From Methylobacter sp. (lineage in GTDB: Bacteria > Pseudomonadota > Gammaproteobacteria > Methylococcales > Methylomonadaceae), in NCBI GenBank assembly GCA_028714995.1, contig JAQTLI010000060.1:1-10741 (forward strand): a stretch of DNA of 10,741 nucleotides, read 5' to 3'. Shown here piece after piece: positions 1 to 7,524 of the stretch. The notes beneath the pieces are model-generated. The model ran no database searches. It saw only the letters and a list, made by a program, of their open reading frames with translations, and was not told where the DNA came from. Both the position numbers and the translations under genes were made by a program. Each line of letters starts with the position of its first letter. The first letter of the stretch is position 1.

Positions 1-87
1 ATGTCAAAGTCAAAGATACCTCCTAAGGGCATCGCCACGGCTTTTCAGGTCGGCTATTTTATTTTTAATCGGATTTATTTCTTGCAT
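1..87 (-). CDS. prfB: Peptide chain release factor 2, N-terminal fragment (partial, runs off left edge)
   Basis: RF2 reads UGA and UAA stop codons and releases the finished peptide from the ribosome. Only the first 28 codons are in the window. Reading the minus strand from an ATG at 87-85, the product begins MQEINPIKNKIADLKSRGDA, then LRRYL, then an in-frame TGA at 12-10. It resumes in the +1 frame as DFD up to base 1. This matches the well-known RF2 N-terminus (E. coli begins MFEINPVNNRIQDL and reads LRGYLDYD across its shift). An upstream in-frame TAA at 99-97 fixes the ATG as the start. No strong Shine-Dalgarno precedes it. The identity rests on the N-terminal similarity plus the frameshift signal together, which is hard to explain otherwise. 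The gene lies downstream of the DUF62 gene on the same strand, about 130 nt away, and seems to have its own promoter. Confidence 0.93.
9..24 (-). other. prfB: Programmed +1 ribosomal frameshift site of prfB
   Basis: On the minus strand the order is AGGAGG (24-19), TAT (18-16), CTT (15-13), TGA (12-10), then C (9). This is the RF2 autoregulatory signal: an internal Shine-Dalgarno-like element three bases before a slippery CUU codon, followed by a UGA stop in its weak C-context. When RF2 is scarce the ribosome slips +1, reads GAC and makes full-length RF2. When RF2 is plentiful it stops after 25 residues. The internal element is a perfect AGGAGG, whereas E. coli has AGGGGG. The mechanism is known from the family; the arrangement is seen directly here. 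Confidence 0.95.
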
Positions 88-165
88 GGGGTGTATTTAA
101 CCAATGACAGTCGAGACCAAACGCGCGCGTGAACGCTGGATGATGAAAACACTAAATAGAGTTCA

Positions 166-194
166 ATTATAAACCATAAGCCGGACTCGTTCAT
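166..194 (-). promoter_or_regulatory. Candidate sigma70-type promoter for prfB
   Basis: On the minus strand a perfect TATAAT lies at 171-166. At a 17-base spacing the -35 position reads ATGAAC (194-189), only a 3/6 match to consensus. Transcription would start near 159, giving a leader of about 70 nt before the prfB ATG at 87. The -10 is convincing but the -35 is weak. The rest of the gap between prfB and the DUF62 stop at 217 shows no clear terminator. Confidence 0.4.
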
Positions 195-216
195 ACCAAG
201 TTACAGATTTGACCCG

Positions 217-954
217 CTAACAGCTAGATGAAAAAGTAATAGGCGCTCCCAGCTTGAGATCCAGCTGCTTTTCTGCACAACCCTTATTGACCGCAATTTC
301 TACCAGACCGCTGGAATTTTTATACCAGAAAGCCTGTTGCTCTATAACTGCACTGAAGGTATCGGCCTGTTTGATCGCAACACCATTAATATTTAGAATC
401 TTGCCAGCTAACTGTTCGTGATAGCGCAATCCGGTCATCGCATTGCCGTAATAATCGAAATAAATCACTGTCGCCAAGTCGTGAGGCCAATCGCCTAAAT
501 CATCCCTTTTGAACGGCATCAATAAATCCTCTGCCGAATCCATAGCCAGTTTTGCGGCAATGGGGGCGAATAGATCGCGACCATGAAAACTCATCGAGCA
601 ATGTTCCGGTCTCCAGGTAATTTCCGACCATTGCGCATTTTTAGCCTGAACGGCAACGGTATTCAACAAGCCGTTATCCGGTCCGACAAACGTTTGTCCG
701 TCGGCATGCAACACAACGGCTCGGCGTTCGCCGCCGACAGCCGGATCGACCACGGCCAGGAAAATGTTGTTTACAGGAAAACTGTACCGCAATGCGGCCA
801 ATAGATAGGAACTTAAACGGGGGTCTGACGTTGGGGCATTACTCAGCAGATTAATAATAGGTACATTGGGCGCTGCCTGCTGTAACACCGATTCCATTTG
901 CCCAATATAAGGACCAGACGGCCCAAAATCGGTAAAAAGGACAATGTAGGTCAT
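217..954 (-). CDS. SAM hydroxide adenosyltransferase (DUF62 / chlorinase-fluorinase-like family)
   Basis: The 245-residue product belongs to the DUF62 family, which cleaves S-adenosylmethionine with water or hydroxide to adenosine and methionine. It is related to the halogenating SalL and FlA enzymes. Family landmarks are visible: FTDFG at 7-11 (substrate-binding Asp9), DPAVGGERR at 70-78, GPDNGLL at 91-97 and SFHGRD at 122-127. The Asp-Arg-His set described for the hydroxide-using enzymes is present as Asp70, Arg77 and His124, which argues for SAM hydrolysis and not halogenation. The length is typical of the family, and no signal peptide or membrane segment is seen. The ATG at 954 lies 6 nt after the ttcA stop, so the two genes are probably co-transcribed. 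The physiological role is poorly understood; control of the SAM pool is the usual proposal. Confidence 0.88.
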   Translation of the reverse strand: MTYIVLFTDFGPSGPYIGQMESVLQQAAPNVPIINLLSNAPTSDPRLSSYLLAALRYSFPVNNIFLAVVDPAVGGERRAVVLHADGQTFVGPDNGLLNTVAVQAKNAQWSEITWRPEHCSMSFHGRDLFAPIAAKLAMDSAEDLLMPFKRDDLGDWPHDLATVIYFDYYGNAMTGLRYHEQLAGKILNINGVAIKQADTFSAVIEQQAFWYKNSSGLVEIAVNKGCAEKQLDLKLGAPITFSSSC

Positions 955-960
955 CGTCTG

Positions 961-1815
961 TTATTGAGCCAATACGTCCAGACCCGCATTAAATGTCATA
1001 GCCTGCTCTTCGACTTGCTGGCTACGCATTAAACCGGCAAAGTCGAATAACTTCGTATCGGCTAACTGTGACGGCGCGACATTTTGCAGGCTGGTGAAAA
1101 TGGTTTCCAGGCGCCCCGGAAACTGTTTATCCCAAGTTTTTAACATGACTTTCATGGCTTGTCGTTGTAAGTTTTCCTGGGAGCCGCACAAGTTGCAGGG
1201 AATAATCGGGTAGCTTTTAAATGCGGCCAGGCGTTCAATGTCTTTTTCACGGGTATACGCCAAAGGCCGGATGATAATATTTTTCTTATCATCGCTTAAC
1301 AACTTGGGCGGCATCGCTTTTAATTTTCCGCCATAGAAAATATTCAGGAAAAAGGTTTCAAGGATGTCGTCGCGATGATGGCCCAAGGCAATTTTGGTGA
1401 CATTATTGGCTTCGGCATAACCGTATAAGGTTCCGCGCCGCAAGCGTGAACACAGTCCGCAGGTAGTGTTACCCTCGGGGATGACTCGTTTTACCACGCT
1501 GTAGGTGTCTTTTTCGATAATATGATACGGCACACCCAGCGATTCGAGATATTCCGGCAATACATGCTCGGGAAAACCGGGCTGCTTCTGGTCCAGATTG
1601 ACCGCAATCAGTTCAAATTCCACCGGCGCCGTTGTTTGCAAGTGCATCAGGATGTCCAGCAGAGTGAATGAATCCTTACCTCCGGATAGGCACACCATGA
1701 CCTTGTCGCCATTTTCGATCATGTTGTAGTCGGCAATCGCATCGCCAACCGAGTGCCGCAATTTCTTTTGCAGCTTGTTAAACTGGGTTCTGGATTTTTG
1801 GTTTGGATCTGACAT
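961..1815 (-). CDS. ttcA: tRNA 2-thiocytidine biosynthesis protein TtcA
   Basis: TtcA installs 2-thiocytidine at position 32 of certain tRNAs, activating C32 with ATP and transferring sulfur with the help of an iron-sulfur cluster. The 284-residue protein has the PP-loop SGGKDS at 44-49. It carries one CxxC pair at Cys119/Cys122 in the sequence CGLCSRLRRG and a second at Cys207/Cys210 in PCNLCGSQ, as in E. coli TtcA, where the [4Fe-4S] cluster is bound by three cysteines. GHHRDD at 146-150 and the NLQRQ-type segment near 215-219 are also family-typical. The length is close to normal for the family. It is separated from fabB upstream by a terminator-like hairpin, so it probably has its own weak promoter or relies on readthrough; no clear promoter is seen between 1816 and 1850. 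It is followed closely by the DUF62 gene. Confidence 0.96.
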   Translation of the reverse strand: MSDPNQKSRTQFNKLQKKLRHSVGDAIADYNMIENGDKVMVCLSGGKDSFTLLDILMHLQTTAPVEFELIAVNLDQKQPGFPEHVLPEYLESLGVPYHIIEKDTYSVVKRVIPEGNTTCGLCSRLRRGTLYGYAEANNVTKIALGHHRDDILETFFLNIFYGGKLKAMPPKLLSDDKKNIIIRPLAYTREKDIERLAAFKSYPIIPCNLCGSQENLQRQAMKVMLKTWDKQFPGRLETIFTSLQNVAPSQLADTKLFDFAGLMRSQQVEEQAMTFNAGLDVLAQ

Positions 1816-1850
1816 GGTCAGAGATATGAAATATTTGAAGGAAAAGAATG

Positions 1851-1874
1851 CGGGGTTCGTGTAAGCGAACCCCG
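1851..1874 (-). terminator. Rho-independent terminator of the fabA-fabB operon
   Basis: A perfect 9-bp inverted repeat (CGGGGTTCG at 1851-1859 and CGAACCCCG at 1866-1874) with a 6-nt loop begins 14 nt after the fabB stop. Read on the minus strand, it is followed by the T-rich tract CATTCTTTTCC (1850-1840). The tract is interrupted by C residues, so termination may be incomplete and leave some readthrough into ttcA. Confidence 0.72.
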
Positions 1875-1887
1875 ATAAGCAAAAACG

Positions 1888-3108
1888 TTAGCCGTTGTAA
1901 CGCTGAAAGATCAGTGTAGCGTTGGTGCCGCCAAATCCGAAGCTATTCGACATAATGGTATTTAACGTGACGTTATCTTTACGTTCACGCACTATTGGAA
2001 TGCCTTCTGCGCCCGGATCAAGCTGAGTAATGTTGGCCGACGCGCTGAGGAAGTTTTCTTCCATCATCAACAAGGAATAAATCGCCTCATTAACACCCGC
2101 CGCGCCTAATGCGTGACCGGTCAGTGATTTTGTGGAACTGACTAAAGGTACGTTGTTCTGTCCGAACACGGTACGCAAGGCTTCAAGCTCCTTGGTATCG
2201 CCGACCGGCGTACTGGTACCGTGGGCATTGATATAATCAATCTTGTCGTTTACTGTCGCCATCGCCTGCTGCATACAGCGGACAGCGCCTTCACCGGATG
2301 GCTGCACCATGTCGTAACCATCTGAAGTTGCACCATAACCGGTCAATTCAGCATAAATTTTAGCGCCACGGGCTTTGGCATGTTCCAGTTCTTCAATCAC
2401 TAAAACACCGCCGCCACCGGAGATCACAAAACCGTCACGGGTTTCATCATAAGGCCTTGAAGCCGTTGCCGGCGTGTCATTATATTTGGACGACAACGCG
2501 CCCATCGCATCAAATAGGACCGACAACGTCCAGTGGACTTCCTCGCCTCCACCGGCAAACACGACATCCTGCTTGCCCATCTGGATCAATTCCATGGCAT
2601 GTCCGATACAATGCGCACTGGTTGAGCAGGCAGAGGTAATCGAGTAATTAACGCCTTTAATTTTAAATGGTGTAGCCAGACAAGCGGTGTTGGTGCTGCA
2701 CATACTTCTAGGCACCATATAGGGACCCACTTTTTTGATGCCTTTTTCGCGCAGAATATCAGCCGCTTCAACGATGTTTGAAGTTGAAGGTCCGCCTGAG
2801 CCCATCACCAAGCCGGTTCTGAAATTTGATACCTCTGATTCACCCAAACCGGAATCATCAATTGCCTGTTGCATGGCAATATAGTTAAACGCAGCGCCAT
2901 CACCCATAAAGCGTTTTATTTTACGGTCGATGAATTCGTCTAAATCTATATTAATAGGACCGTGGACATGGCTACGGAAACCCATTTCCTGATAAACATC
3001 GGCAAAAACGATCCCTGAACGGCCCTCTTTTAGGGAATCGACAACCTCTTTTCGGTTATTTCCTATGCTGGAAACAATGCCTAATCCGGTTACTACAACT
3101 CTTTTCAT
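1888..3108 (-). CDS. fabB: 3-oxoacyl-[acyl-carrier-protein] synthase I (KAS I)
   Basis: FabB condenses malonyl-ACP with acyl-ACP and is the elongation enzyme needed for cis-unsaturated fatty acids made by the FabA branch. The 406-residue protein has the thiolase fold with the Cys-His-His active site visible: Cys161 in ITSACSTSAH, His296 in NAHGTSTPVGD and His332 in KSLTGHALGAAG, with Lys327 five residues before the last. The C-terminal NSFGFGGTNA glycine-rich motif is intact. Length and motifs match FabB rather than FabF, and the adjacent fabA supports this. The ATG at 3108 is preceded by a perfect AGGAGG. It lies 12 nt downstream of fabA, so the two are co-transcribed, and it ends before a strong hairpin. 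Confidence 0.97.
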   Translation of the reverse strand: MKRVVVTGLGIVSSIGNNRKEVVDSLKEGRSGIVFADVYQEMGFRSHVHGPINIDLDEFIDRKIKRFMGDGAAFNYIAMQQAIDDSGLGESEVSNFRTGLVMGSGGPSTSNIVEAADILREKGIKKVGPYMVPRSMCSTNTACLATPFKIKGVNYSITSACSTSAHCIGHAMELIQMGKQDVVFAGGGEEVHWTLSVLFDAMGALSSKYNDTPATASRPYDETRDGFVISGGGGVLVIEELEHAKARGAKIYAELTGYGATSDGYDMVQPSGEGAVRCMQQAMATVNDKIDYINAHGTSTPVGDTKELEALRTVFGQNNVPLVSSTKSLTGHALGAAGVNEAIYSLLMMEENFLSASANITQLDPGAEGIPIVRERKDNVTLNTIMSNSFGFGGTNATLIFQRYNG

Positions 3109-3116
3109 AGATAATG

Positions 3117-3122
3117 CCTCCT
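3117..3122 (-). promoter_or_regulatory. fabB Shine-Dalgarno overlapping the fabA stop codon
   Basis: On the minus strand AGGAGG (3122-3117) shares two bases with the fabA TAG stop (3123-3121) and sits 8 nt before the fabB ATG. This confirms the fabB start and suggests that translation of fabB is tied to ribosomes finishing fabA. Confidence 0.85.
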
Positions 3123-3636
3123 AGAAATCTTCTGTGGAAGTAAACAAACCAACCCGCAAATCGTTTGCCTCATAGATCACTTTACCATCAACTTCCATAG
3201 TGGCATCAGCGATGCCCATAACCAATTTGCGCATAATCACTCTTTTTAAATTGACTCTATAAGTCACTTTTTTAGCAGTTGGCAGCACTTGCCCGGTAAA
3301 TTTAACTTCACCGACACCCAGAGCGCGCCCTTTACCTGGACCACCCATCCAACACAAATAGAAACCAACCAGTTGCCACATGGCATCCAAACCTAAGCAA
3401 CCCGGCATTACAGGATCGCCCTGAAAGTGGCACGCAAAAAACCATAAATCAGGATTTATATCCAGTTCAGCAATGATTTCACCCTTTCCGTAGGTACCAC
3501 CTTCATCTGAGATATGGGTAATACGATCCATCATTAACATGTTTGGTAGGGGCAATTGCGCATTTTTTGGTCCGTATAACTCCCCCCTGCCGGACTTCAA
3601 CAATTCTTCGCGCGTAAAACTATGCTGTTTCCCCAT
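3121..3636 (-). CDS. fabA: 3-hydroxydecanoyl-ACP dehydratase/isomerase
   Basis: FabA dehydrates 3-hydroxydecanoyl-ACP and isomerises trans-2- to cis-3-decenoyl-ACP, the committed step of anaerobic unsaturated fatty acid synthesis. The 171-residue hot-dog-fold protein matches E. coli FabA in length. The catalytic pair is His70 (FFACHFQGDPVMPG) and Asp84 (CLGLDAMWQ), at the same positions as in E. coli. It is a soluble cytoplasmic enzyme. The ATG at 3636 is the natural start (MGKQHSFTREELL), although the preceding Shine-Dalgarno is weak. It is the first gene of the fabA-fabB pair and lies 84 nt downstream of slt. Confidence 0.97.
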   Translation of the reverse strand: MGKQHSFTREELLKSGRGELYGPKNAQLPLPNMLMMDRITHISDEGGTYGKGEIIAELDINPDLWFFACHFQGDPVMPGCLGLDAMWQLVGFYLCWMGGPGKGRALGVGEVKFTGQVLPTAKKVTYRVNLKRVIMRKLVMGIADATMEVDGKVIYEANDLRVGLFTSTEDF

Positions 3637-3720
3637 ACTCTTTATATGTACCTTAACTTAATTATTATTATTCTAAACTGCATATTATCTAACAGACATC
3701 AAAAAAAATCAGCTCAATTT
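3637..3720 (-). promoter_or_regulatory. slt-fabA gap: weak slt end signal and likely fabA promoter
   Basis: This AT-rich 84-nt gap on the minus strand begins, just after the slt stop, with a weak A/T-stem structure that runs into eight consecutive T residues (about 3710-3703). It may terminate slt inefficiently. Further on, a GATAAT/TAATAT segment (about 3689-3682) could be the fabA -10 element, but I find no good -35 at normal spacing. A FadR- or FabR-type operator is not recognisable by eye. The promoter position is therefore an inference from the gene layout. Confidence 0.3.
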
Positions 3721-5634
3721 TTAGCCAGGCAGCACATCCAGCATCAATTCTTTCATTTGCAGCCCCTTTCTTTGTATGAGTTGCTGATAAATAATGGCGT
3801 AAGATAGGACTGCTGTGACATATTTCCTGGTTTCCCTATAAGGAATGGTTTCCACCCAGATATCCGCTGGCACAGCCTCTACACTCGGCAACCATTTTGC
3901 TACTCGAGCCGGTCCTGCATTATACGCGGCCGTTGCCAGTGCAAAATGACCATGAAACCGTTTTAGTAGTTGCTTATAGTAAAATGCGCCGTATTTAACA
4001 TTAATATCAGGGTTGAACAGGCTCTCATCTGATTGCCATTTTTCCTTTAATTCTCTGGCTATTTGCATACCTGTTTTAGGCATGATTTGCATTAAACCCC
4101 GAGCACCAACAGACGATTCGGCATCTTTATCAAACAAGCTTTCCTGACGAATCAAACCAAAAATGATGGCCGGATCAAGATTCTGTTGATAGGCATTATT
4201 ATGTATCTGATCCGAATAATGAACAGGAAAGCGTAGCGTCAGATCATCCCAGTAATCGGCTTTAATCAAGGTGTTAATCGCAATCTGATCCCACTGCCAT
4301 TGCTGGGCTAATTTGGCTGCAACCATGCGCCGCTCTTTGCTCAGTTTTTTTACTGCGTACCACCACTGCCGTTGAGCTTCCATGTCCCGATTATGAAATC
4401 TAAGCTCACGAACAACTTTGAAATCATCTTCATTGGCCAGTTTTTCAAGTTTATTTCCAGCCAGAGAAACAGGCTTATTGGACAAAGAATAGGATTTTCT
4501 CGCGCTATCAGCTGCCAGAAATCCATAAAAGCTTCGGTCTTCAGCAACCTTATTGTAGACATTCTGGGCTTGCAGCGTATCCCCCATCTTATCAAGCACC
4601 CGCGCTTGCCAATACTGCCATCTCGGCTCCTGCCGTTCATCGGCTGTCAAACCAGCCAGAGCTTCGGCGACATACTGCCAATTTTGCTCGTACAAAGCCG
4701 CTCTGACTCTCCACTCCCTTACTTCTGAATCAAACACAACCAATTGACTAAGACGCTGATATGCACCTTCATGTCTTTTGCGAGCCAGACTGAATGCAAG
4801 GTCGCGTTCCATTTGCTGGATGGTTTGGTTATCTATCTGAAAATACTGTTTTCTATCATCCCAAATTTCAACCGCCAAGTCCAAATCGGATTCTGCCAGC
4901 CGATCTACGCCATGAGCGAAGATACTTCCCGATTGCTTATGATTTCTGTTCAGAAAATCGCTATCTTCGATTAAAGAAGGTTTGTTATGAACCTGCAACC
5001 AAATGTCGGCAACGTACTGATCTTCTTTATCCAGCAAACGCAGCACATACTCGGCCAACTGGACATTATCTTTCTTTAAAGCCGCCTCAAATCGCTGCCA
5101 AACCAGGTCAGTTGTAAAAAAAGGAGACATCCTCAATATTGAAAGCAGAGGATCACATTCTTTAATTAGTGAGTCTCCTCTCGCCCACAAACGTTTTGCT
5201 GCATCCAAGGCCTTATGTTTATTACCCGTGTTATAGAGTGCCAGATTGTACTGGCATTCAAGTTCGCTATTTTCGGTCGGTATATAATGCTGCAAAAATT
5301 CATGCCAGCGCTCATTACTGGCAAGCTGACCCAGCCATCTAACCTTTAACGATTCCGCGTAACGCGTTTCTTTATAGGTCGATAAAAAAGCATGAACCTT
5401 ATCCTCATATTGCAAATTATCTTTTAACCACTGGTATTGAAGATAAGGGTAAAGAGGGTAATCTCTCAAAGAAGCGCTTGACTCTAAAAATGCGCTGGTT
5501 TTTCCCTGAGCAATCAGTTTTTCTGCCTGCAAAAAATCACTTCTTTGCATGTCCAGCTTATTACTCGAGGCTACGACTGGAAAAAAAACCAGGCAACACA
5601 ACAACACAAGCCACGCCAAATCTTTCATATTCAT
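3721..5634 (-). CDS. slt: Soluble lytic murein transglycosylase (Slt70 type)
   Basis: Slt cuts the glycan strands of peptidoglycan between MurNAc and GlcNAc, forming 1,6-anhydro-MurNAc, and acts in the periplasm. The 637-residue protein begins with a signal peptide: a short basic N-terminus and a hydrophobic core at about 6-22, with cleavage likely near VAS-S. A long helical superhelix region (about 30-450) builds the ring of the doughnut. The C-terminal SLT domain starts near 480. Its catalytic Glu498 lies in GLIRQESLF, followed by SVGARGLMQIMP (508-519), AAYNAGP (569-575) and an ETIPYRETRKYV motif (595-606), all family hallmarks. The length matches E. coli Slt70. The start at 5634 has a second ATG two codons later (5628) with no strong Shine-Dalgarno to decide between them. 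It is divergent from the ABC exporter gene across 85 nt. Confidence 0.95.
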   Translation of the reverse strand: MNMKDLAWLVLLCCLVFFPVVASSNKLDMQRSDFLQAEKLIAQGKTSAFLESSASLRDYPLYPYLQYQWLKDNLQYEDKVHAFLSTYKETRYAESLKVRWLGQLASNERWHEFLQHYIPTENSELECQYNLALYNTGNKHKALDAAKRLWARGDSLIKECDPLLSILRMSPFFTTDLVWQRFEAALKKDNVQLAEYVLRLLDKEDQYVADIWLQVHNKPSLIEDSDFLNRNHKQSGSIFAHGVDRLAESDLDLAVEIWDDRKQYFQIDNQTIQQMERDLAFSLARKRHEGAYQRLSQLVVFDSEVREWRVRAALYEQNWQYVAEALAGLTADERQEPRWQYWQARVLDKMGDTLQAQNVYNKVAEDRSFYGFLAADSARKSYSLSNKPVSLAGNKLEKLANEDDFKVVRELRFHNRDMEAQRQWWYAVKKLSKERRMVAAKLAQQWQWDQIAINTLIKADYWDDLTLRFPVHYSDQIHNNAYQQNLDPAIIFGLIRQESLFDKDAESSVGARGLMQIMPKTGMQIARELKEKWQSDESLFNPDINVKYGAFYYKQLLKRFHGHFALATAAYNAGPARVAKWLPSVEAVPADIWVETIPYRETRKYVTAVLSYAIIYQQLIQRKGLQMKELMLDVLPG

Positions 5635-5657
5635 ATTTTCATCAAAACTTTAATTTA

Positions 5658-5696
5658 TTCCTAAAGGTGTTTCAGACAGTTATAATTAAGCGCTTA
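5658..5696 (+). promoter_or_regulatory. Candidate promoter of the ABC exporter operon with a 10-bp palindrome
   Basis: A perfect TATAAT lies at 5681-5686 on the plus strand, with TTCCTA (5658-5663, 3/6 of the consensus -35) at a 17-base spacing. Directly after the -10 is a perfect 10-bp palindrome, TAAGCGCTTA (5687-5696), which covers the expected transcription start and could be an operator. The leader before the GTG at 5720 would be about 27 nt. A second TATAAA at 5695-5700 is an alternative. No convincing slt promoter is seen on the opposite strand in this gap. Confidence 0.45.
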
Positions 5697-5719
5697 TAAA
5701 AATATTCCTACCTATTCCC

Positions 5720-7522
5720 GTGCAAGCAAAGCATCCCTCACAACAGGCCAAACAGCCTTACAGTTGGAATTATATATACCAAATTGCTTTAGAGCACAAA
5801 AAAGAACTGGTTATCTCCCACCTCATCGCTATTCTGGCGACGATTGCCAGCGTTCCAGTGCCTTTGCTCATGCCGTTGCTGGTCGATGAAGTCTTACTCA
5901 ATAAACCCGGCGTTTTGATCCGCACCATCAATCTGGCGTTTCCTGCGGACTGGCGCATCCCGATTCTCTATATCAGCGTTATTTTGCTGGCAAGTTTACT
6001 GCTGCGCATTATTGCCATCATTTTTAACATCATTCAGGCCAGACAGTTTTCCTGTATTTCCAAAGACATCGTTTTTCGCATCCGCAAAAACCTGATCGGA
6101 CATTTACAAACCATATCAATGTCCGAGTACGAAAGCCTGGGTACTGGTACCGTCGTGACCCATCTGGTAACTGACCTTGATACTATCGATAATTTTATCG
6201 GCAATACCGTCAGCAAACTGCTGGTAGCCAGCCTGACCATTATCGGTACCGCCGTTATCTTGCTATGGATGCACTGGCAATTAGGTTTATTTATCCTGTT
6301 ATTAAACCCTGTAGTCATTTATTTTACTCGTACTATCGGGTCTCGCGTCAAAGACCTTAAATCCAGGGAAAATTCTGCTTACGAAGTTTTCCAGCAATCC
6401 TTAACCGAAACACTGGAAGCCATTCACCAAATACGCGCCAGCAACCGCGAGAAACACTATTGTCAGCAACTGATTGAGTCTGCCCGATCGGTTAAGGATT
6501 TCTCAGCCGCTTTTGCCTGGAAAAGTGATGCGGCAACACGCATCAGTTTTCTGGTGTTCCTGTTCGGTTTTGATATTTTCCGCGCCTGCGCCATGCTGAT
6601 GGTGTTTTATTCTGATCTTAGTATTGGTCAAATGCTGGCGGTATTCGGTTATCTCTGGTTTATGATGGCTCCGGTGCAGGAAATATTAAACATCCAATAC
6701 GCTTTTTATGCCGCCAAAGCCGCGTTGATACGCATCAACCGGCTCAATGCGCTGAAACAAGAACCCCACTACCCTCACCTTGAAAACCCGTTCCTGAATA
6801 AAAAAACCGTCTCCATCCGCGTAGACAACCTGCATTTTAGCTACGGCGATGAAAAAATACTCAACGGCATCCAGTTAAAGATTAAAGCCGGAGAGAAAGT
6901 TGCCCTGGTTGGCGCCAGCGGCGGCGGCAAGTCAACTTTGATACAGACCTTAATCGGCCTCTACCCATCAAGCGAAGGCCAAATTTACTTTGACGATGTC
7001 GCCATTGACCGCATCGGCCTGGAAGTCGTCAGAGAGAATGTCGTCACCGTGCTGCAACACCCCATTCTCTTTAATGATACGATTCGAGCCAACCTGACGC
7101 TGGGCAAAGCTGCGACAGATGAGGCATTATGGAATGCGCTGGAAATCGCGCAATTAAAAGACGCGGTAAAAGATCTGGAAAAAGGCCTGGACACCATCGT
7201 CGGACGTCAAGGCATGCGGCTTTCCGGCGGCCAACGACAGCGAATGGCGATTGCCAGAATGATAGTCGCTGACCCTAAAGTGGTGATACTGGACGAGGCC
7301 ACCTCGGCGCTGGACAGCGAAACCGAGCACAAACTACATCTGGCGCTGGCGGATTTCTTAAAAGGCCGCACCACAATCATTATCGCCCATCGACTCAGTG
7401 CGGTTAAACAAGCCGATCATGTCTATGTCTTTGAAGGCGGGAAAATATGCGAACAGGGGCGGCATGAAACCTTGCTCAATCAAAAAGGCCTTTATGCAAA
7501 ACTTTATGGTGAATACCAATAA
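5720..7522 (+). CDS. ABC-type exporter, fused transmembrane and ATPase domains (MsbA/HlyB-like half-transporter)
   Basis: This 600-residue inner-membrane protein should work as a homodimer, using ATP to export a substrate that cannot be named from sequence. Residues about 30-320 hold the six-helix type-I exporter domain. Residues about 360-600 hold the nucleotide-binding domain, complete and apparently active: Walker A GASGGGKST (398-406), Q-loop Gln446, signature LSGGQRQR (501-508), Walker B VVILDE (521-526) and switch His557 in IIAHRLS. There is no N-terminal C39 peptidase domain. The start is a GTG with no visible Shine-Dalgarno. It is kept because the next in-frame ATG comes well inside the first membrane helix and an upstream stop (TAA, 5687-5689) limits extension. 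It is the first gene of a three-gene operon. Lipid, peptide or drug export are all possible. Confidence 0.9.
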   Translation: MQAKHPSQQAKQPYSWNYIYQIALEHKKELVISHLIAILATIASVPVPLLMPLLVDEVLLNKPGVLIRTINLAFPADWRIPILYISVILLASLLLRIIAIIFNIIQARQFSCISKDIVFRIRKNLIGHLQTISMSEYESLGTGTVVTHLVTDLDTIDNFIGNTVSKLLVASLTIIGTAVILLWMHWQLGLFILLLNPVVIYFTRTIGSRVKDLKSRENSAYEVFQQSLTETLEAIHQIRASNREKHYCQQLIESARSVKDFSAAFAWKSDAATRISFLVFLFGFDIFRACAMLMVFYSDLSIGQMLAVFGYLWFMMAPVQEILNIQYAFYAAKAALIRINRLNALKQEPHYPHLENPFLNKKTVSIRVDNLHFSYGDEKILNGIQLKIKAGEKVALVGASGGGKSTLIQTLIGLYPSSEGQIYFDDVAIDRIGLEVVRENVVTVLQHPILFNDTIRANLTLGKAATDEALWNALEIAQLKDAVKDLEKGLDTIVGRQGMRLSGGQRQRMAIARMIVADPKVVILDEATSALDSETEHKLHLALADFLKGRTTIIIAHRLSAVKQADHVYVFEGGKICEQGRHETLLNQKGLYAKLYGEYQ

Positions 7523-7524
7523 CC

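Noticed and set aside
1..132. Short plus-strand open frame starting with ATG at base 1 (about 43 codons)
   Set aside because: It is antisense to the prfB start and its frameshift site, which explain the sequence much better. It has no recognisable product.
4350..5117. Several 76 to 118 codon open frames inside slt, on both strands
   Set aside because: They are shadows of the intact slt frame, which has a signal peptide and a complete catalytic domain.
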